From the NCBI GenBank assembly GCA_964570665.1, contig CAZMZH010000013.1:1-64000 (forward strand): a stretch of DNA of 64,000 bases, read 5' to 3'. Under the pieces are notes generated by a model that saw only the letters and a program-made list of their open reading frames with translations, made no database searches and was not told where the DNA came from. Position 1 is the first letter of the stretch, and every line of letters begins with the position of its first letter. Source of the stretch: JAJDAT01 sp964570665 (GTDB lineage Bacteria; Nitrospinota; Nitrospinia; Nitrospinales; JAJDAT01). The translations under genes were made by a program, and so were the position numbers. This document shows positions 41,088-50,534 of this stretch, piece by piece.

Positions 41088-41921
41088 TTAAAGAAACAAT
41101 TGCGCTGCCTCGTCAAAATCATTTAATACCTTTTCTTTGACCTGCTCTAAATACTCTTTCCCAAACCCTATTTTTTTTGGCGTTTGGATATCAAGCCTTG
41201 GGATAACGCTTTCGCCACTATTTCCTAAATCCCATTCATGTGATAAAACATCCGCCATGTGCACGATTCTAGTTTCTTCGGCATGCTTTTTAGCTCGTTT
41301 GGGTTCATGGTGGCATGCTGCCGCAGAAATAAAGCTCTCAGGTAAATTCCAAGATTTTAAAAGATGGCTTCCAACTTCCATGTGGTTGAAGCCTAAAACT
41401 TTATTTTCCATTTTATATAGATGCTCTTTTTTATTTTCGCATAATTCTACAACTTCCATGGCAGATTCAGGTATTTTATTAAAAATAATTAAACTTCCGA
41501 TATCGTGCAACATTCCTGCAATATAATATTTCTCTGGGTTTTCCATCTCGGTTAAGATTGCAATTTCTTTGGCAATCAAACCACAACCAATGCAATGCCT
41601 CCAAAAAGACTTTCGGTTGACCGTTTTTACCATTCCACCTTCGAATGAGTTCATTATGGTAGTCGCTAATGCTAAGAGTTGTAATTCTTTTGTACCTACA
41701 ATCGATAAAGCATGACTAATTGTTTCAACTTTTTTTTGGAATCCATAAAAAGCGCTATTAACAATTTTTAGAAGTCTGGCCGTTAGCGAAGCGTCGGCGC
41801 TAATAATTGAAGCTATTTCTTCAAAGGAACCATCTTCTTCGAGGACTTGATTTATTTGAAAATAAATGGTGGGGAGGGAGGCAACATAACCTTCTATTAG
41901 ATCGAAAAACTTAGTTTCCAT
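41088..41921 (-). CDS. HDOD-domain signalling protein
   Basis: This 277-residue protein starts LPTIYFQINQVLEEDGSFEE, then ISADASLTARLLKIVNSAFYG, the hallmark of HDOD. It continues with GMLHDIGSLIIF and ACHHEPKRA. HDOD domains are HD relatives without full metal sites and often serve in signalling or stress regulation; here several His and Asp residues remain. No partner domain is fused. The M48 protease gene lies 75 bases upstream in the same direction, perhaps co-transcribed. Confidence 0.88.
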   Translation of the reverse strand: METKFFDLIEGYVASLPTIYFQINQVLEEDGSFEEIASIISADASLTARLLKIVNSAFYGFQKKVETISHALSIVGTKELQLLALATTIMNSFEGGMVKTVNRKSFWRHCIGCGLIAKEIAILTEMENPEKYYIAGMLHDIGSLIIFNKIPESAMEVVELCENKKEHLYKMENKVLGFNHMEVGSHLLKSWNLPESFISAAACHHEPKRAKKHAEETRIVHMADVLSHEWDLGNSGESVIPRLDIQTPKKIGFGKEYLEQVKEKVLNDFDEAAQLFL

Positions 41922-41996
41922 TTAACAAAAACATAAAAATATTGAGAAGAAAAAACTTTAAAGATTTAAAAAATTGAGGTTTTGGCAAAAGAGCGA

Positions 41997-42791
41997 TTAT
42001 GAAAATGTTTCGCCAATTCCATATTTGGCCGAAGAGGCATCATATTCTTTTAACGCTTTTGGCAATAATTCGGTTAGGCGTCCTATTCTTGTTTCATCGG
42101 AAGGATGGGTTGACATAAACTCTGGAGGTTGGCTTCCCTTGGCATTTTGAAATCGGGTCCAAAAATTAACCGCTTCACGTGGGTCATATCCCGCATGGGC
42201 CATATAAATTATTCCAATTTCGTCTGCTTCAGACTCATTTGAGCGACTAAATGGAAGTTGAAGGCCATATGTTGCTCCAACCCCCAACGCTCCTAAAATT
42301 AACGGTTTGTATTTGCTATTACCATAACTTAGCGAAGCGAAAGATAAAGCTCCAGTTATTAGCATCTGTTGCGTCATCCGTTGAGCGCCATGTCTGGCTA
42401 TGGCATGAGCGATTTCATGTCCCATAACTGTTGCAACTCCCGCTTCATTTTTGCATATTTGCAAAATACCTGTATAAAATGCTACTTTCCCACCCGGAAG
42501 GGCGAATGCGTTTTGTTGTGGAGATTCGATTAGTTTAAATTCCCATTCTAAATCTGGCATATCGCTAGCTGCGGCTAAGCGTTTTCCAACTCGTTGAATC
42601 ATTTCATTCAATCGAGCGTTTTGGGAAATTTTTTCTTTAGAAAGGATTTCGCTATAAGATTGAGCTCCTAAGGACAATTCTTGAGAAAAGGGGATTAGTA
42701 TTAATGCAGATCGTTCGCTAACGGGTGTCGTTATGCATGATGTAATCCCAATTAGCAATATAATGAATATGAATTTAAACTTTTTTTGCAT
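41997..42791 (-). CDS. M48-family zinc metalloprotease lipoprotein
   Basis: This 264-residue protein has a lipoprotein signal (IILLIGITSC, Cys near 19) and the zinc motif GHEIAHAIARHGAQR with the third ligand in ESEADEIG near residue 185. This is the periplasmic M48 type (LoiP/BepA core) that degrades misfolded outer-membrane proteins. The TPR tail of BepA is absent, so it is closer to LoiP. It lies just upstream of the HDOD gene. Confidence 0.9.
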   Translation of the reverse strand: MQKKFKFIFIILLIGITSCITTPVSERSALILIPFSQELSLGAQSYSEILSKEKISQNARLNEMIQRVGKRLAAASDMPDLEWEFKLIESPQQNAFALPGGKVAFYTGILQICKNEAGVATVMGHEIAHAIARHGAQRMTQQMLITGALSFASLSYGNSKYKPLILGALGVGATYGLQLPFSRSNESEADEIGIIYMAHAGYDPREAVNFWTRFQNAKGSQPPEFMSTHPSDETRIGRLTELLPKALKEYDASSAKYGIGETFS

Positions 42792-42891
42792 TTAACGATT
42801 ATAGAAACAGGTCCCTGATTTTTCAATATTTTTGTTATTTTAATTAAAACACATTTTTTGTATTTGCATAATTGAAAAATTTAGAAAATTT

Positions 42892-43488
42892 ATGTTCCAA
42901 TTCGAAATAGAAGCCAAAGATAAGGGTTTTGATTTTATTGCCGGAGTTGATGAAGCTGGTCGCGGACCTTTAGCTGGCCCGGTAGTTGCCGCCGCTGTAA
43001 TTTTGAAAGATTTAACGCCTATTCCGGAACTCCGCGATTCAAAGCAAATGTCGCCAGCTCAAAGAGATAAAGTTTTTGGATTGATCAAAAAGTCCGTTTT
43101 AGGTTTTGGCATTGGGGTTGTCGATGTACCAACGATTGACAAAATTAATATTTTACAGGCAACTCTATTGGCAATGAAAATGGCAACAGAAATGCTTCCG
43201 GCGTCATTAGATTTCATTCTTGTTGACGGTAATCGTACTTTTGATTTTCCTAAGAAACAAAAAGCCGTTATTAAAGGAGATCAATTAAGCCACTCGATTG
43301 CGGCGGCCTCAGTTTTAGCAAAAGTAACAAGAGATCGTATTATGGATAAGTATCATAAAAATTATCCACAGTATTGTTTTGACAGGCATAAGGGTTATGG
43401 AACTAAACTGCATAAAGAAAAGATTAAAGAATTTAAACCCTGCCCAGTTCATCGAAAGACGTTTAAGGGAGTTCGAGAATTTTTGTAG
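42892..43488 (+). CDS. rnhB: Ribonuclease HII
   Basis: This 198-residue protein contains GVDEAGRGPLAGPVVAAAV (first Asp-Glu pair), DGNRTFDFP (third Asp) and HSIAAASVLAKVTRD (fourth Asp), the DEDD site of RNase HII, which nicks ribonucleotides in DNA. Length is normal. RecJ follows 160 bases downstream, a sensible repair neighbour. Confidence 0.97.
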   Translation: MFQFEIEAKDKGFDFIAGVDEAGRGPLAGPVVAAAVILKDLTPIPELRDSKQMSPAQRDKVFGLIKKSVLGFGIGVVDVPTIDKINILQATLLAMKMATEMLPASLDFILVDGNRTFDFPKKQKAVIKGDQLSHSIAAASVLAKVTRDRIMDKYHKNYPQYCFDRHKGYGTKLHKEKIKEFKPCPVHRKTFKGVREFL

Positions 43489-43647
43489 CCTAATTATAGA
43501 TGTTCAGGTAAGACTGTAAATCTTAGACCAAAGTTATTACAACCAAGTTTTTTAATACTTCATTAGCTTGTTTGTGTACTTTGGTTTACGATATAGATTA
43601 GCGATAGCATTTAACCTAAAATTTTACGGTCTTACATAAAAAAATAT

Positions 43648-45384
43648 ATGCTTTCTCTAAACAATAAAAAATGGATTTTGTCAGATCCTTCATCCGACGA
43701 TTGTCTTCGATTGATGGAAGAAGCGGGCGTTTCCCCTTTAATCGCTAAATTATTAGTCAATCGTGAAGTGGTTACAGGAGAGGATGCAAAATATATTGTT
43801 GATGGCGATCTTTCTAATTTACACGATCCCTTCCTAATGAAAGGAATGACTGAAGCCGTTGATAGAATAATAAAAGCTATCGAAGGAGATGAAACTTTAA
43901 CCGTATTTGCCGACTATGACGTTGATGGCGTTTCTTCGGCTGCTTTTTTAATACATTTTTTTCGCGATTTAGGTATACCAATTCGATATTATCTTCCGAA
44001 TAGAATGGTGGAAGGTTATGGGTTGACCGTAGAGGCTTTAAACTCTATTAAGGAGACAGGAAGTTCTCTAGTGATTACAGCTGATTGTGGAATTACTGCA
44101 GTTAAGGAAGTTGCCGTGGCGAAAGAAATGGGATTAGACGTTATTATTTCCGATCATCATCAGGTCAGTTCTGAAGGTTTGCCACAAGCATTGGCAGTGT
44201 TAAACCCTCACCAACCTGACTGTCCTTACCCGTTCAGATTTTTATGCGGTGTTGGGATTGTGATGAAATTATCGACAGCAATTCGAACAGCTCTTTATCG
44301 GGCTGGTTGGGAAAAAAGTCGGTTACCCAATTTAAGACAATATCTTGACCTTTTTGCTTTGGGAACTATCGCGGATGTCGCTCCTTTAACAGGGGAAAAC
44401 CATATCTTAACTAGACACGGCCTGGAAGAGCTTACAACAACTCAAAAACCAGGTTTGATTGCGCTAAAATCAGTTGCTGGTTTGAATGGCGCTGTGGATT
44501 CCCAATCTATTGGTTTTGGTCTAGGACCAAGACTAAATGCTGCTGGGAGGCTTGGAAAAGCGGATTCAGGCTTACATTTATTACTTTCTCAAGACCTTTC
44601 TCAGGCGACCGATTTGGCTAATGGGTTGGAGACAGTAAACCGCGAAAGGCAAGACGTACAAAAATGGACCCAGAAAGAAGCTGAATATTTAATTTCCAAG
44701 GAAGTTGATATCCAAAATGATCGAGTAATTGTATTGGCTTCGGAAAATTTTCATCGCGGCGTTGTAGGAATTGTGGCTTCCCGGATTGTTGAAAAGTTCT
44801 ATAGGCCAGCTGTATTAATTGCAATAAAAGATGGTTTTGGTAATGGTTCTGGTCGAAGTATCCCTAAGTTTAATTTGTTTAAGGGATTGCAAGAGTGCTC
44901 AAAATATTTTCAACAATTTGGAGGGCATGCATTTGCTGCAGGTTTAACTTTGGAAGTTGCAAAAATAGACGATTTTAAGCGAACTTTTAAAGAACTTGGC
45001 CATAAATATTTGAGTTCAGAAGATTTAATTCCTGAGGTAAAAATAGATTGCGAAATTAAACTTGCTGACGTTACTTTTGAATTAATTGACGAGATTAACA
45101 AGCTCAGTCCATTTGGAGCGGTAAACCCAATCCCTGTTTTTACAAGCCGGAATGTAATTTTGCGGAATATAAAATTTCTTGGAAAAGAAGCGAATCATGT
45201 TCGTTTTAAAGTTTTACAAAATAATGCATTAAAAGATGTTATTGCTTTTAATATGAGATCTGCATTTGAAAATAAGTTAAAAGATGGAGATCAAGTAGAT
45301 ATTGTTTATGAAGCGACTGTCAATGAGTGGCATGGAAATGAAAATCTCCAACTCAATTTGACAGATATTGCTTTTCCTAATTAA
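43648..45384 (+). CDS. recJ: Single-strand DNA exonuclease RecJ
   Basis: This 578-residue protein has the DHH family motifs FADYDVDGVSSAAFL and ISDHHQ, then the DHHA1 domain with GNGSGRSIPKFNLFKG and GGHAFAAG, and a C-terminal OB domain. RecJ degrades DNA 5' to 3' in recombination and repair. Length and motif order are complete. It stands next to rnhB. Confidence 0.97.
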   Translation: MLSLNNKKWILSDPSSDDCLRLMEEAGVSPLIAKLLVNREVVTGEDAKYIVDGDLSNLHDPFLMKGMTEAVDRIIKAIEGDETLTVFADYDVDGVSSAAFLIHFFRDLGIPIRYYLPNRMVEGYGLTVEALNSIKETGSSLVITADCGITAVKEVAVAKEMGLDVIISDHHQVSSEGLPQALAVLNPHQPDCPYPFRFLCGVGIVMKLSTAIRTALYRAGWEKSRLPNLRQYLDLFALGTIADVAPLTGENHILTRHGLEELTTTQKPGLIALKSVAGLNGAVDSQSIGFGLGPRLNAAGRLGKADSGLHLLLSQDLSQATDLANGLETVNRERQDVQKWTQKEAEYLISKEVDIQNDRVIVLASENFHRGVVGIVASRIVEKFYRPAVLIAIKDGFGNGSGRSIPKFNLFKGLQECSKYFQQFGGHAFAAGLTLEVAKIDDFKRTFKELGHKYLSSEDLIPEVKIDCEIKLADVTFELIDEINKLSPFGAVNPIPVFTSRNVILRNIKFLGKEANHVRFKVLQNNALKDVIAFNMRSAFENKLKDGDQVDIVYEATVNEWHGNENLQLNLTDIAFPN

Positions 45385-45418
45385 TCGAAAAAAGAATATT
45401 TCATGAATTTTTTTAAAA

Positions 45419-48001
45419 TTATTCCGTTCGAACGGCGTTCATAGCATTGAGATTAGCTGCGGTTCTAGATGGATACCATCCTGCAATAACCGAAGCGGAC
45501 CAAAAAGAAATTATCATTACTAAAATGAAGGAAATTGGAAAGTGGACTTGAATAGTCCACCCAAAAGATTGTTTATTTATCACGTAAATGAGTAGATAGG
45601 AAACTACAATTCCCGCTACCAAACCCATTGCAGAGCCAATTAAACCTAAAATTCCCGCCTCGATTAAAACAATTTTTTTTACTTGATGTTTAAAGGCTCC
45701 TATAAATTTTAAAATTCCTATTTCTCTTTGTCGTTCAAGGACAAGCGATAATAAGGTGTTAAACAATCCCATTACAGCTACCAAAATGGCCACGATTTCC
45801 AAAGAGTATGTTATGGCAAATGTATTGTCGAATATTCGTAGAACTTCTTTTTTAAGTTCGCCATTGGTTCGAACTATGATGTTTTGATCTTGGCCAATTT
45901 TTTTGACGATTTCTTTTCTTACTTCAGTCAAATCATTTTTACTTTTTAAATATACGACAATGCTATTGACTAAAAAATCTTGGTAATAATTTAGATAAGT
46001 TGTTCGATCAATAACAATGTAACCCCTTTCCTGGGAATAATCATAATAAACCGCAACAATTTCCAAGTTGAGAGGTCCTTTAGGCGCGTTCAATGTAAGC
46101 CTATCTCCAACTTCAACTTCATGCTTTAAAGAAAACGCTTCTGAAACGATAGCCTTATTTTGTTTAACCATCTTCGAACCCAAATCTTTTGATTTTATTC
46201 CAGATTTGATAACTAGACTTCCAAACTGAGATACTATAGAGAAATCTCCCGACGCTATTATTATTGGAAGGTTATTATAAGAATGGTTGATAGCGCGAAA
46301 TAAATCAATAGCGGCAACACCCTGAAGACTTTTTAGTTTGTCGGCTTTTTCTGCGGAAAAAGTATGTTGGTAATCAATGTTATTTCCAGAGGCGGGACGG
46401 ATAAATAAATCTGCTTTAAGGGTTTGACCAATCCATACGACCACAGTTTGCCTGAAACTATGTACCATAATTGACATACTAATAATCATCATAAATGCGA
46501 TTGCAAGAGATGATACGGCAATTGAATTTCTTCCAACATTTTGCGCTAAGTTAAGGCATGCCAATAAGCCTTCGCCCTTAAAGTAGCGGAGGAAGGGCGC
46601 TCGTAGTTTATCTCTAGCAAACAGCAATAATGAAGGTGAAAATAAAGAACATCCAAGGATTAGAAGAAAGACTGAAAAAAATCCAAAAAATGGGAATTGG
46701 TCTATGGGTGGCAGGAAAGCAAAAAATAAGGCGCATGTTAAAATAAAAATAGCGGCATAGTTTAGCCGCTTATTCCCTCGGTATATTTTTAAGTCGTAAC
46801 TGCCACGTCGCATAACTTGAGTTGGCGAAGCGTTTGCCGCTTCAATGGCGGGAAGCAAGGCTGAAAAAAAAGACAGCCCTACGCCTAGAAAAAAATAGGG
46901 AACCGCCTCAGTAAAAATAAATTCGGAATCGCCAGCGTTATTTGATACATAAAGCGCGTTTATAGTCATCGAAACTGCATTTAAGGAAAATTCGGCAAGG
47001 TAATAACCAAGAATAATTCCTAGGACAGAGCCAATCGCCCCAAAAATTCCAGCTTCTAGAAAAAAGATTCCGGCAATAGATATAGGAGAGGCCCCCAATG
47101 CTCGGAGAGTTCCAATCTCTACCCTTCTGCGAACTACTGAAAGAGCTACGATATTATAAATTAAATAAAGTGCGACTAATAAAGCAACAAAGCTTAAAGC
47201 CGAAAGATTGTACTGAAAAGCTCTAAGCATTTTTTCTACTTGCTGGTTTTTTCTTTCAGGACGATCGACTCTTAAATAATTAGGGAGGATTGTCGAGATT
47301 TTATCTCGATAGAACTCAAAACCTTGGTCTCCAAGAAATTCAACATCGATTCGATCTAATTTACCGATTTTCTCAAACACATTTTGGGCTGCGGCAATAT
47401 CCATTAAGGCAAAATTACCGTTCAATGCTTTAGCAATACCTTTATTTTCAAGAACGGCCGTTACGTTCAGAAAAGTTTTTTTACCATTAATTGCGAAGGA
47501 GATTTGGTCGCCAGGGTTAAAGGAAGTATTGGGAATAAATTTTTCGGGTAGAATAATTCCGGTTTGATCTAAAATTAAAGGAACAAGCCCTCTAAGGTTT
47601 TTTTGTGTTGTTTTTAGAGAAAAATCTCGGATTCCGCTATCTTGTAAAAGATCGGTTCCTAATATTTCCACCACTTCTCCAGATTTCGTTTCTACGGCTT
47701 TAGCTTCAATAACGGGATATGGTTTGATTGATTTCCTTAAAGAACTTAAGGATTTAAAAACCGTTTCGTCAAACGGCATACCGTCGGCATGTATAATTGC
47801 GTCGGCCCGTCCAAGTACTAAGTCAACGCTTTCTTTAAAAGAAATTAAAGTTTGACGATTGGCTAGCTGAACGCTGAGGAATACAGAAACGCCAATAGCT
47901 ACGCCCAAAATTGCCACTCCGGTTCGAAATGGGTCTTTATAAAGCGGCCGAATGACCAACGTTATAAATAATTTTAAAAATGAATATAATTTAGTTGTCA
48001 A
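45419..48001 (-). CDS. FtsX-type ABC permease, double-domain (no ATPase seen)
   Basis: This 860-residue protein has a first helix (VAILGVAIGVSVFLSVQLAN), a periplasmic MacB-like domain, an FtsX domain with RRRVEIGTLRALGASPISI near residue 290, and a second set ending with LERQREIGILKFIGAFKHQV. So it is of the double-FtsX permease type that normally works with a LolD-like ATPase for lipoprotein or peptide export. That ATPase is not next to it; uvrC lies 15 bases upstream. The ATPase must be elsewhere. Confidence 0.88.
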   Translation of the reverse strand: MTTKLYSFLKLFITLVIRPLYKDPFRTGVAILGVAIGVSVFLSVQLANRQTLISFKESVDLVLGRADAIIHADGMPFDETVFKSLSSLRKSIKPYPVIEAKAVETKSGEVVEILGTDLLQDSGIRDFSLKTTQKNLRGLVPLILDQTGIILPEKFIPNTSFNPGDQISFAINGKKTFLNVTAVLENKGIAKALNGNFALMDIAAAQNVFEKIGKLDRIDVEFLGDQGFEFYRDKISTILPNYLRVDRPERKNQQVEKMLRAFQYNLSALSFVALLVALYLIYNIVALSVVRRRVEIGTLRALGASPISIAGIFFLEAGIFGAIGSVLGIILGYYLAEFSLNAVSMTINALYVSNNAGDSEFIFTEAVPYFFLGVGLSFFSALLPAIEAANASPTQVMRRGSYDLKIYRGNKRLNYAAIFILTCALFFAFLPPIDQFPFFGFFSVFLLILGCSLFSPSLLLFARDKLRAPFLRYFKGEGLLACLNLAQNVGRNSIAVSSLAIAFMMIISMSIMVHSFRQTVVVWIGQTLKADLFIRPASGNNIDYQHTFSAEKADKLKSLQGVAAIDLFRAINHSYNNLPIIIASGDFSIVSQFGSLVIKSGIKSKDLGSKMVKQNKAIVSEAFSLKHEVEVGDRLTLNAPKGPLNLEIVAVYYDYSQERGYIVIDRTTYLNYYQDFLVNSIVVYLKSKNDLTEVRKEIVKKIGQDQNIIVRTNGELKKEVLRIFDNTFAITYSLEIVAILVAVMGLFNTLLSLVLERQREIGILKFIGAFKHQVKKIVLIEAGILGLIGSAMGLVAGIVVSYLLIYVINKQSFGWTIQVHFPISFILVMIISFWSASVIAGWYPSRTAANLNAMNAVRTE

Positions 48002-48016
48002 TTTTTAAGTCGGAAT

Positions 48017-49861
48017 TTAGTTTTTTATTTTCACAGCTTTCAAAATACTTTTAGCTAATGATTCTGTTATTCCCGGTAATTTTTTTAATTCATTGAGAGG
48101 AGCTTTTCGGATATTTTCTAAACTTCCAAACTCTTTTAACAACGCTAATCTACGCTTTTTACCTATTCCAGGAATTGATTCGAGAGGCGAGGTTAATGTT
48201 TTCGAGCTGCGTAATTTTCTATGATACGTGATAGCGAATCTATGAGATTCATCGCGAACTCTTTGTAAAAGAAGACGGGCTGGCGAATGCTCTCTAAATA
48301 AAACTGATTCTTTTCTTTGAGGCAAATAAATTTCGTCGGTTCTTAAATCGTTGCGGATTTTTCCTTTGGCAATGCAGGCTAAATCTACTTTATCTTCTAA
48401 GCAAAGATCGCGTAAAACTTGTATCCCCGTATTCAAATGACCCTTTCCACCATCTATTAGAATCAAATCCGGAAGAGGTTTTTCCTCTGCGATTAAGCGA
48501 CCATACCTTCTAATCATTACTTCGCGTAGCATAGCGTAATCGTCAATTCCTTCAACTTCTTTAATTTTAAACCTACGGTAGTTTGTTTTATCTGCTTTCC
48601 CTTCATTGAAGCAAACCATAGAACCGACTGCATACGTTCCAGAAATATTTGAAATGTCAAAACCTTCAATGATTTGCGGTAAACTTTTTAAAGAGAGTTG
48701 AGTTTGAAGTTCTTCAAGCATCAGAATGCGGGAGTCATCGTCGTCCAACTCGTTTTTAAGAGCCAACTTAGCGTTTGTAGCGGCCATCGCGACTAAGTTT
48801 CGTTTTTTCCCAATTGTAGGAGATTCTAAAATAACTCGGTTCCCTTTTTTTTCTGATAACCAATCGCTTAATAAGCTTTGGTCTTCGACAGGATGAGGTA
48901 AAAGAATTTCTTTAGGTAGTATAGGTTCGTCGGCGTAATATTGTTTTAAAAATGACGTTAATATTTCGTTATCTTCAAATTCGCTTTGGCTTTTTAACCG
49001 TACGTTTTTTTCTCCAATTAGTTTGCCGTCTCTAACAATTAATACCTGAACAAGCGCTGACTCTCCTTCTCGGAAATATGCAATTGCATCGTGGTTTTCT
49101 TGAGATGTGGAGATGACTTTTTGTTTGTCAAAAATGGTTTTAACGGCGGCGATTTTATCCCTAAATACGGCGGCTTTTTCATATTCTGTTGCTTCGGACG
49201 CAGCAAGCATTTTTGTGTTTAAGCTTTCGGTTAATTCTTTATTTTTTCCTTTTAGGAATAATTGAACATCCTTAACAATTTTAGAATAGCTTTCTGAAGA
49301 TACTTTTGCCGAACAAGGGGCAAGGCAACGACCAATTTGATAATTTAAACAGGGTCGGCGTTTTTCGGTGCCGTCTAAATCATCTTTACTCTGCCGTAAG
49401 GGGAAAATTTTATAAATCAATCTAATGGTCTCCCGTACTTCTTTAACCATTGTATATGGGCCAAAATATGCGGAAGAATCCTTTTTGATTTTTCGGACTA
49501 TTTCTAATCTTGGATAGGTTTCCCCTAAGGTTAAGCGAATATATGGGTAATGTTTATCGTCTTTTAATAAAACGTTGTAGCGAGGCTGATATTTTTTAAC
49601 AAAATTACTTTCTAAAATCAGAGCTTCGCGTTCAGTTTCTGTCGTTAATACCTTGATATCTTTGATTTTTGAAACCATTGCCCTGGAGCGGGGCATGAGA
49701 TTGCGGGAATCTTGAAAGTATGAACGAACGCGAGAAAATAATGATTTTGCTTTTCCAATATAAACGACTTCTCCCTTTTCATCCTTCATCATATAAATGC
49801 CGGGAAGTTTAGGAAGCGTATCAAGAATTTCGTTGATGCGTTCCGTCATAGCTTTGTGCAT
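48017..49861 (-). CDS. uvrC: Excinuclease ABC subunit C
   Basis: This 614-residue protein has the GIY-YIG nuclease at the N-terminus (GIYMMKDEKGEVVYIGKAKS), a UVR segment, the RNase H-like second nuclease (EGFDISNISGTYAVG, DLILIDGGKGHLN), and C-terminal helix-hairpin-helix motifs (IPGIGKKRRLALLKEFGS). UvrC makes both incisions in nucleotide excision repair. Complete. Either ATG at 49861 or 49849 is possible; neither has an ideal ribosome site. Confidence 0.97.
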   Translation of the reverse strand: MHKAMTERINEILDTLPKLPGIYMMKDEKGEVVYIGKAKSLFSRVRSYFQDSRNLMPRSRAMVSKIKDIKVLTTETEREALILESNFVKKYQPRYNVLLKDDKHYPYIRLTLGETYPRLEIVRKIKKDSSAYFGPYTMVKEVRETIRLIYKIFPLRQSKDDLDGTEKRRPCLNYQIGRCLAPCSAKVSSESYSKIVKDVQLFLKGKNKELTESLNTKMLAASEATEYEKAAVFRDKIAAVKTIFDKQKVISTSQENHDAIAYFREGESALVQVLIVRDGKLIGEKNVRLKSQSEFEDNEILTSFLKQYYADEPILPKEILLPHPVEDQSLLSDWLSEKKGNRVILESPTIGKKRNLVAMAATNAKLALKNELDDDDSRILMLEELQTQLSLKSLPQIIEGFDISNISGTYAVGSMVCFNEGKADKTNYRRFKIKEVEGIDDYAMLREVMIRRYGRLIAEEKPLPDLILIDGGKGHLNTGIQVLRDLCLEDKVDLACIAKGKIRNDLRTDEIYLPQRKESVLFREHSPARLLLQRVRDESHRFAITYHRKLRSSKTLTSPLESIPGIGKKRRLALLKEFGSLENIRKAPLNELKKLPGITESLAKSILKAVKIKN

Positions 49862-49980
49862 CGCCTCAAATAAATTTTTATGAAAACCTTTAAGAAATTA
49901 TGAAATATATTTTAGAAATTTACTATCGATTAATCTAAATCGGAGATCTATATCTATGCAATCATAAATATTCAATAGTT

Positions 49981-50343
49981 TTAAGAAAAAGATTTTTTTG
50001 GATTCCATCCTCTGTATCTCATACATCCTAAAAATGGTGCATGCTCTCCTCTAAACCCGTATTCTCTCCCTTGAATAATGCTACTGAATTTTATTTTTTC
50101 TTCGAGGCAAGTTTCCAAATCTTTTTCAAACGCTTTTTCAGATTTAGAGCCTTCAACATTTTTAAAGTCTGAATAGCTCCAACTTGGACCACATCCTGAG
50201 AAAATAATTAAAGGAATAAGTAAAAACGAGATTTTTTTGAGGTTAATAGATTTGTTGAAATTAAATAAAAAATAAAAAGAAATTTGACTAAACTTTAAAT
50301 TGTTTAAAGCGGAAGAACGTTTAAAATTTTTTATATGGCGCAT
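49981..50343 (-). CDS. Small lipoprotein of unknown function
   Basis: The recognisable part is LKKISFLLIPLIIFSGCGPS, a lipoprotein signal with the Cys near residue 51 of the long reading, and a mature part of 70 residues with two more cysteines (LETCLEEKIKF and LGCMRYRGW). The long N-terminal part before the signal is odd. The true start may be a non-ATG codon near residue 32 (ATT), and no ribosome site settles it. Function unknown; the cysteines suggest a disulfide. Confidence 0.5.
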   Translation of the reverse strand: MRHIKNFKRSSALNNLKFSQISFYFLFNFNKSINLKKISFLLIPLIIFSGCGPSWSYSDFKNVEGSKSEKAFEKDLETCLEEKIKFSSIIQGREYGFRGEHAPFLGCMRYRGWNPKKSFS

Positions 50344-50534
50344 CTTTTTTACCGATCAAAGTTCATGAAAAATTATTGGGTATTATAATCTAAATTTCTT
50401 TTTATTGGTTTTTCTGGATTGAAGGATAAGCGGACATGATTTAAAGTTTGGCAAAAGAAGACTTAATTTAATATAAGAAACAGTTCCTTCCCTTTCTCAT
50501 CTCGCTTATAATGATCTAGAAATGGAGGTTGAAG

